Shown: piece by piece, positions 59,988 through 64,000 of the stretch
Position numbering within the stretch: position 1 is the stretch's first letter
How the letters are laid out: every line of letters starts with the position of its first letter
Assembly (NCBI GenBank): GCA_040398805.1
Contig: JBBATK010000003.1
Span: 195,758-259,757 of the forward strand
DNA: 64,000 nt
Source: JBBATK01 sp040398805
Lineage (GTDB): Bacteria > Bacteroidota > Ignavibacteria > Kapaibacteriales > NICIL-2
Direction of reading: 5' to 3'
Notes under the pieces: generated by a model
The model's input: the letters and a program-made list of their open reading frames with translations, nothing else
The model's database searches: none
Told to the model about the DNA's origin: nothing
Translations under genes and position numbers: made by a program

Positions 59988-60992
59988 CTACAGAAAGACC
60001 TCGCGATGTTCCCGAGCTGATTCGTACATCGCCTCGACGAGCTTCATGCGTTCCACGGCTTCCCATCCGGTGGAAATGACGGGAACGATATCCTGGACGG
60101 CATTGATGAAATGCTTCAACTCCAGCTCGTACGACTTGGCGTATTGCGACATCTTGGATCGTGTGGAGTTCTCGTTCGTGTAGGTGGAGAATCCCTGTCC
60201 CTCTTGTTTGATGACCTTGAAGGGGTTCACGTACGCGCTGCCTTTCCTGCCGTACACATTGCAATAGTAGAGATCGTCCGGTCGCATGAGCGACCAACTC
60301 GTTTCGATGCTTGCCACGCTGCCATCCTCGAAGTTGATGGTACCGATGGCCACATCTTCCACCGACCGGGTCTGGTGATAAAACATCGATGCGCTGACCG
60401 AGCGGACCTTCTTGTAGTTGAAGATATAAAGCAGCATGTCGATCATGACGACACCAAGGTCCAGCAAGACACCGCCTCCGGACTTTTCCGCCTGCGCCAT
60501 CCACTTGGCGTCGCTGGAGCGCTGTTTCAACCAGCCGCACTTCACGTAGTACAGGTTGCCCAGCTGACCTTGTTCGATGTAGTTCTTCATGAGCGCCGTA
60601 TCGGGTCGGAAGCGATGATTCATCCCCACCATGAGCTTACGGTCGTTCTTCTCGGAAGCGGTCACCAGTTGCTCGGCTTCTTTTTTTGTCCTGGCCAAAG
60701 GTTTCTCCACAAGAACATCATAGCCCATATCCAAGCAGGCCATCGCCGCCTCGAAGTGCGCATCGGTGGATGTACAGATATCCACCGCCCGTATCCCTTC
60801 GAAGCGTTCCAACTCCTCCACGTTCCTGCATACATGCGGAATACCGTACTTCTCGGCGATGAGTTTCGCCTTGGACAGGTTCTTATCGCAGAGCGCAAGG
60901 AGTTTCACGTTCGGCATCTTGGCAAGCAATGGCAAGTGGATGTTCTGTGCGATGTTTCCCGCTCCTACCAACGCCAATCCTATATTTTCCAT
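59988..60992 (-). CDS. Gfo/Idh/MocA family NAD(P)-dependent oxidoreductase
   Basis: 334 residues. N-terminal Rossmann fold 'LALVGAGNIAQNIHLPLL' (about 6-23), 'ICTSTDAHFEAAMACLDMG' and the signature 'VLVEKPLARTKKEAEQLV' (about 93-110, catalytic Lys in EKP). The C-terminal alpha/beta domain contains 'GVVMIDMLLYIFNYKKVRSV' with the usual 'D--~d~~~~l~g' pattern. These enzymes oxidise or epimerise sugars, often UDP- or nucleotide-linked. Its position 71 bases downstream of the GT9 gene suggests a glycan or LPS role. No signal peptide. Substrate not identifiable. Confidence 0.9.
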   Translation of the reverse strand: MENIGLALVGAGNIAQNIHLPLLAKMPNVKLLALCDKNLSKAKLIAEKYGIPHVCRNVEELERFEGIRAVDICTSTDAHFEAAMACLDMGYDVLVEKPLARTKKEAEQLVTASEKNDRKLMVGMNHRFRPDTALMKNYIEQGQLGNLYYVKCGWLKQRSSDAKWMAQAEKSGGGVLLDLGVVMIDMLLYIFNYKKVRSVSASMFYHQTRSVEDVAIGTINFEDGSVASIETSWSLMRPDDLYYCNVYGRKGSAYVNPFKVIKQEGQGFSTYTNENSTRSKMSQYAKSYELELKHFINAVQDIVPVISTGWEAVERMKLVEAMYESAREHREVFL

Positions 60993-61063
60993 AATGGGAT
61001 AGAGTAATGTTCATGTTCGCGGACCACGTCCGCCCTCAGTTCGATTCCTTTCGACCGCCTCAC

Positions 61064-62128
61064 CTACGCCGGAACGTCGCGCTGCGGTGACTCCCGAAGA
61101 TACCGGAGCGCCGCTTCGACAACCGAAGCAACATCTATGCCGTTCATGCAACGGAAATGTCCTTTCGGACACCCGTCTCGCCCGATGTGCGTGCAGGGCC
61201 TGCACTCCACCGTCGTTTCGATGACGGTGTGTTCGCTCCTGAAGGGCGTGAAACCCAGCGCAGGAACGGTGGAGCCGAAGATGTCGATGACGGGGACCTT
61301 CCGCGCCGCTGCCAGGTGCACGATGCTGCTGTCGTTTGCAACAACACACGCAACGCCGTTCATGATTCGCATCGTCTCGTCGAGTGTCCGCACAGCCACA
61401 CGACGTATGCCGTGCACGAACGCCGCATCCACGTTCTTCACGACCTCCTCACACACACCCGCATCAGCGTCCGCACCGACAATCACCACACGAAACCCTT
61501 GGCGTATCAACGCCTCGGCACATCGTGCAAAAGACGTCGCCGGCCAACGCTTCGTTGCGTGCTTCGCACCGGGTGCGACCATGACCTCCGGCTCCGCGGA
61601 ACGTTGCTTCCCGTAAACACTCCCATCGGATACGGTCGATCCGTCCGCCGCCCACATGTCAAGTCCCTTGCCGTCGTCGCGCACACCCAACGGTTCGATG
61701 GCGCGGAAGTACCGCTCCACCACATGCGGTAGCGCGCGTGCGCCAGGCGCATGAGCCACAAGAGCCTGTTTCTCCTTCCGCATGGAATCGACCACGAGAC
61801 GGCGTGTGCCGAAGCGCCATCGAAGCACAAAGGAACGGAGGTTGTTCTGCAGGTCCACCACCACGTCGTACCGGGAGAGAGCGCCCGGAAGCGCATCCCG
61901 ACGAAGTCCGTGCAAAGCGGTCCGACGTTTGTCGAGCTCCAGCACCTCGGACACGTTCGTATTGCCTCGCCATACCTCGGCAAACTCTCGAGCCACGGCC
62001 ACATCGATTCTTGCCTGCGGAAAACGCGCGCGCAGAGCACGCACGACCGGTGTGGCGAGAATCACGTCACCAAGCGAGCTTAAACGAAGGATGAGGATGG
62101 AAGAAGGTGTTTCTGAATCTGAATGCAC
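61064..62128 (-). CDS. Glycosyltransferase family 9 (heptosyltransferase-like)
   Basis: 354 residues from a GTG at 62128. GT-B fold, GT9: the N-terminal 'SILILRLSSLGDVILATPVVRAL' is the ADP-heptose:LPS heptosyltransferase signature; 'YDVVVDLQNNLRS' follows; the C-terminal half has 'VMVAPGAKHATKRWPATSFARCAE', 'VVANDSSIVHLAAARKVPVIDIFG' and 'PCTHIGRDGCPKGHFRCMNGI', the Cys-rich end typical of the family. It adds heptose or a related sugar to LPS core at the inner membrane; gmhA in this window fits. An ATG at 62221 lies upstream of the -7 element at 62189-62196, so it cannot be the start. Confidence 0.9.
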   Translation of the reverse strand: MHSDSETPSSILILRLSSLGDVILATPVVRALRARFPQARIDVAVAREFAEVWRGNTNVSEVLELDKRRTALHGLRRDALPGALSRYDVVVDLQNNLRSFVLRWRFGTRRLVVDSMRKEKQALVAHAPGARALPHVVERYFRAIEPLGVRDDGKGLDMWAADGSTVSDGSVYGKQRSAEPEVMVAPGAKHATKRWPATSFARCAEALIRQGFRVVIVGADADAGVCEEVVKNVDAAFVHGIRRVAVRTLDETMRIMNGVACVVANDSSIVHLAAARKVPVIDIFGSTVPALGFTPFRSEHTVIETTVECRPCTHIGRDGCPKGHFRCMNGIDVASVVEAALRYLRESPQRDVPA

Positions 62129-62188
62129 GGAACGTTCAATCAATATCAGGCTCTTCCCGGTTGACTGCTGCTGTTGAAGGCCGTGGCA

Positions 62189-62196
62189 CGAAAATA
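62189..62196 (-). promoter_or_regulatory. -7 element for the GT9 gene
   Basis: TATTTTCG on the minus strand (one mismatch to TAnnTTTG), 60 bases upstream of the GTG start. Confidence 0.5.
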
Positions 62197-62298
62197 CGAA
62201 AGCGCTGAAGCCTGAAGGCATGACACGGAGGCCTGATGGGAACGGACCTGCGGACGCAGCCGCTAACGGGCCGTCGTGCCACGTGCGTGCCTATGGCA

Positions 62299-63450
62299 TC
62301 AGTGTTGGGGTAGGCGGACGATGGCCGTGGTCCCTTCGCCTTCCCGGCTTTGGATGGCCAGAGTACCGCCGTGCGATTGAATGAAATCGCGGGCAAGGGT
62401 CAACCCCAGTCCCACACCATGCACATCATCCACATTGGACGCGCGGAAGAACGCATCGAAGATATCGACGAGATCATCGTCAGGAATGCCGCGTCCATGG
62501 TCGGTGACCGTGATGACGAGGTCGTCGCCATCACCATGGAATCGCAGGTTCACCTCACGATCCGCAGAAGAATACCGGACGGCGTTACTGAGGATGTTAC
62601 ATAGTGCCAGGCGCAGGAGATGTTCGTCGGCATCGACGGTGGCGTGGGGCCAATCGTTGACGATGCGGACGGTGCTGTGCTCGCGAGGTATGTCCTTGCA
62701 CTGACGTAACAGCGAGTCGATGAAGGATTGGAGATCGATGGCACGTCGTTCGGCGTGCATGGACGCGCCTTGTTCCGACACGGAAAGCGCATCGTGGATG
62801 AGACGTGAGAGCACGTGGACCTGTTCCTGGATGATATGGAGGTATCGCTCACGCTGCTCATCTGTCAACTGCGAGGTATACTTGAGGAGCAGATCGGACG
62901 AGGAACGGATGACGGTGAGCGGTGTGCGGAACTCGTGCGACAGCATCTCGACGAAGCGGTTGCGCATCTTACGGACCTCGTCGCGTTCCGTCTGCGACGA
63001 CCGCACTTCCACCCGGCTCGGCTCCCGCCAAGCGCCTTCCGGACTGTCGCTCACCATGGAGATATACACGGTCTGCGTGCCTGCATGCGGTACGGACATG
63101 GTGCGTGCCTCGACGCCGATGGAGGATGAGCGGGACGGAAAGACATTCTGTCGTTTCCTTTTCAATGGCAGGATGCTCCTCTCGACGAAGGCTTCGCACG
63201 GCGTCTGTGCGCCGTCGCCCTCCACGATGAACACCTCGTCGAGACGACGTGTGCACAGTTCATCGGTACTCATGCCGAGAAGCGCGGCGGCTTCGTCGTT
63301 GGCGGCAAGGATGAATCCGTCCGCACGAAAGAGCAAAGCGGCATCGGGCAAATGTCCGACATACGCGCGGGCATCGCCTACTGGGGTGAGAACGTCGTCC
63401 GTGAATTGTTTGTTTACTCCCTTGTCTTCTTCATCATTGTGAGAAGTCAT
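62299..63450 (-). CDS. Soluble PAS-domain histidine kinase
   Basis: 383 residues without membrane helices. PAS domain about 28-135 ('YVGHLPDAALLFRADGFILAANDEAAALLGMS'-type start). HisKA with phospho-accepting His172 in 'EMLSHEFRTPLTVIRSS'. HATPase: 'LCNILSNAVRYS' (N box), 'VTDHGRGIPDDDL' (G1), 'GVGLGLTLARDFIQSHGG' (G2) and 'GEGTTAIVRLP'. No adjacent response regulator, so it is an orphan. A near-consensus -7 element and a perfect palindrome lie 57-77 bases upstream. Cytoplasmic signal sensing through PAS is likely; the ligand is unknown. Confidence 0.92.
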   Translation of the reverse strand: MTSHNDEEDKGVNKQFTDDVLTPVGDARAYVGHLPDAALLFRADGFILAANDEAAALLGMSTDELCTRRLDEVFIVEGDGAQTPCEAFVERSILPLKRKRQNVFPSRSSSIGVEARTMSVPHAGTQTVYISMVSDSPEGAWREPSRVEVRSSQTERDEVRKMRNRFVEMLSHEFRTPLTVIRSSSDLLLKYTSQLTDEQRERYLHIIQEQVHVLSRLIHDALSVSEQGASMHAERRAIDLQSFIDSLLRQCKDIPREHSTVRIVNDWPHATVDADEHLLRLALCNILSNAVRYSSADREVNLRFHGDGDDLVITVTDHGRGIPDDDLVDIFDAFFRASNVDDVHGVGLGLTLARDFIQSHGGTLAIQSREGEGTTAIVRLPQH

Positions 63451-63506
63451 GGTGTCGTGCCGAGCACAGGATGGTTATCTGACAGAGGTATCGGACGAAT
63501 CGGGGA

Positions 63507-63527
63507 AAAATGTAGGACCATGTCCTA
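63507..63527 (-). promoter_or_regulatory. Promoter of the PAS kinase gene overlapped by a palindrome
   Basis: Minus-strand TACATTTT (63514-63507), one mismatch to TAnnTTTG, about 57 bases before the ATG. It abuts a perfect palindrome TAGGAC-CAT-GTCCTA (63513-63527). This is a layout expected of a repressor operator, or of an activator site if the -7 call is off. Confidence 0.45.
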
Positions 63528-63944
63528 TGCCGATGAAAAAAGTTTTCCCGAGGTGCCGCGTTTCCGCACATGCCCGTCTGCGGATGACAGGCTATCGTCG
63601 ATTTTTGAGATGATTTCGCACATTTTTTTCGGATGTACGATATTCCTCCACGTCTCGGGGATGTGGACCGTGCGTCCCCGACATCGGACGGATGATGTCG
63701 ATGACCACACTCACCCCTCTTCCAGGTCAGGACCAGGATTTCATCGTCTCTCCGGGTTCGTGCACAAGAGGATGTCTCCATCGATACCCCGACGACGGAC
63801 TCCGATGCTACCTCGATGACGATCGACCTCTCTGACACACCCTTCACACGGCGTCGTCTCTTTTTCCCTCGTGACGCGAACGGGTCCAACCGTAATCTCC
63901 GTGGGGCCTTTCATTGCCGTGACCTTGTCGTGTTCTGCCTGACC
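63528..63944. other. Intergenic region upstream of the PAS kinase
   Basis: About 415 bases with no convincing gene or RNA structure; open frames here are short and lack coding character. Confidence 0.4.
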
Positions 63945-63989
63945 AAAAAAAAACGCTTGTCACGTCAAAGGACGACCGTGACAAGCGTT
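63945..63989 (-). terminator. Strong terminator of a minus-strand gene beyond the right edge
   Basis: Perfect 13-bp arms AACGCTTGTCACG (63952-63964) and CGTGACAAGCGTT (63977-63989), 12-base loop, followed on the minus strand by nine Ts (63953-63945). The gene it ends lies outside the window. Confidence 0.9.
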
Positions 63990-64000
63990 CGACAGTGGTA

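Noticed and set aside
1..64000. CRISPR array, insertion sequence, prophage or integrative element
   Set aside because: No spaced direct repeats, transposase, integrase, phage structural or attachment-site pattern was seen; gene content is typical of a chromosomal core and envelope region.

Overview
This 64 kb window is an ordinary stretch of bacterial chromosome, roughly 57% GC by eye, with about 40 protein genes, one tRNA and no recognisable insertion sequence, prophage, CRISPR array or rRNA. Three things place it in the Bacteroidota/Chlorobiota superphylum. There is a complete sprA (outer-membrane translocon of the type IX secretion system, T9SS). Four surface proteins end in T9SS-type C-terminal sorting domains. 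The promoters carry the TAnnTTTG -7 element typical of Bacteroidota sigma factors, including a textbook TTTG-N19-TAnnTTTG promoter in front of tRNA-Thr. The GC content, the mixed secretome and the modest use of Shine-Dalgarno sites suggest a lineage such as Candidatus Kapabacteria, but that is inference and not a recognised match.

Layout. 1-4.3 kb: 5' part of a secreted SBBP-repeat protein, a TPR protein and a DUF1566-type lipoprotein, all on the minus strand. 4.6-5.4 kb: tRNA-Thr with its own promoter and terminator, and gmhA. 5.5-11.1 kb (plus): rimM, tsaB, a 3-hydroxyacyl-CoA-dehydrogenase-like gene, an unknown Cys-rich gene, a membrane histidine kinase and a polytopic membrane protein. 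11.1-15 kb: terC (minus), aspartokinase and a BNR-propeller T9SS client. 15-19.9 kb (minus operon): trpS, a GT39-like membrane protein, a fumarylacetoacetase-like hydrolase and a YVTN-propeller lipoprotein. 20-24.2 kb: rhomboid protease, IgGFc-binding-domain T9SS protein, PilM-like protein. 24.5-29.5 kb: two tandem MltD-like transglycosylases with LysM repeats. 29.6-36.2 kb: der, trhO and a 1,420-residue SBBP/PKD/Ig-like T9SS protein. 36.3-45.5 kb (minus): hpd, a secreted protein of unknown function and sprA. 45.9-50 kb: msrB, an SDR and a large OmpA-family protein. 50.3-55.8 kb (plus): DUF1800, DUF1501-T9SS, an FGE-like lipoprotein and an EEP-family lipoprotein. 55.8-63.5 kb (minus): RlpA, a YceI-porin-YceI cluster, a Gfo/Idh oxidoreductase with a heptosyltransferase-like GT9, and a PAS histidine kinase. 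The right edge holds the terminator of a minus-strand gene lying outside the window.

How the genes fit together. Most of the content concerns the cell envelope: the T9SS translocon SprA and its client adhesins, peptidoglycan remodelling (two MltD-like proteins, RlpA, an OmpA anchor), LPS or glycan precursors (gmhA, GT9, GT39-like) and outer-membrane barrels. HPD and the fumarylacetoacetase-like enzyme indicate tyrosine degradation through homogentisate, with the intervening enzymes outside the window. No defence island or clearly new machine is visible. The best candidates for undescribed biology are the YceI-barrel-YceI cluster, the DUF1800/DUF1501/FGE-like/EEP cluster, an MsrB lipoprotein with a catalytically dead MsrA-like tail, and the divergent second MltD paralogue.
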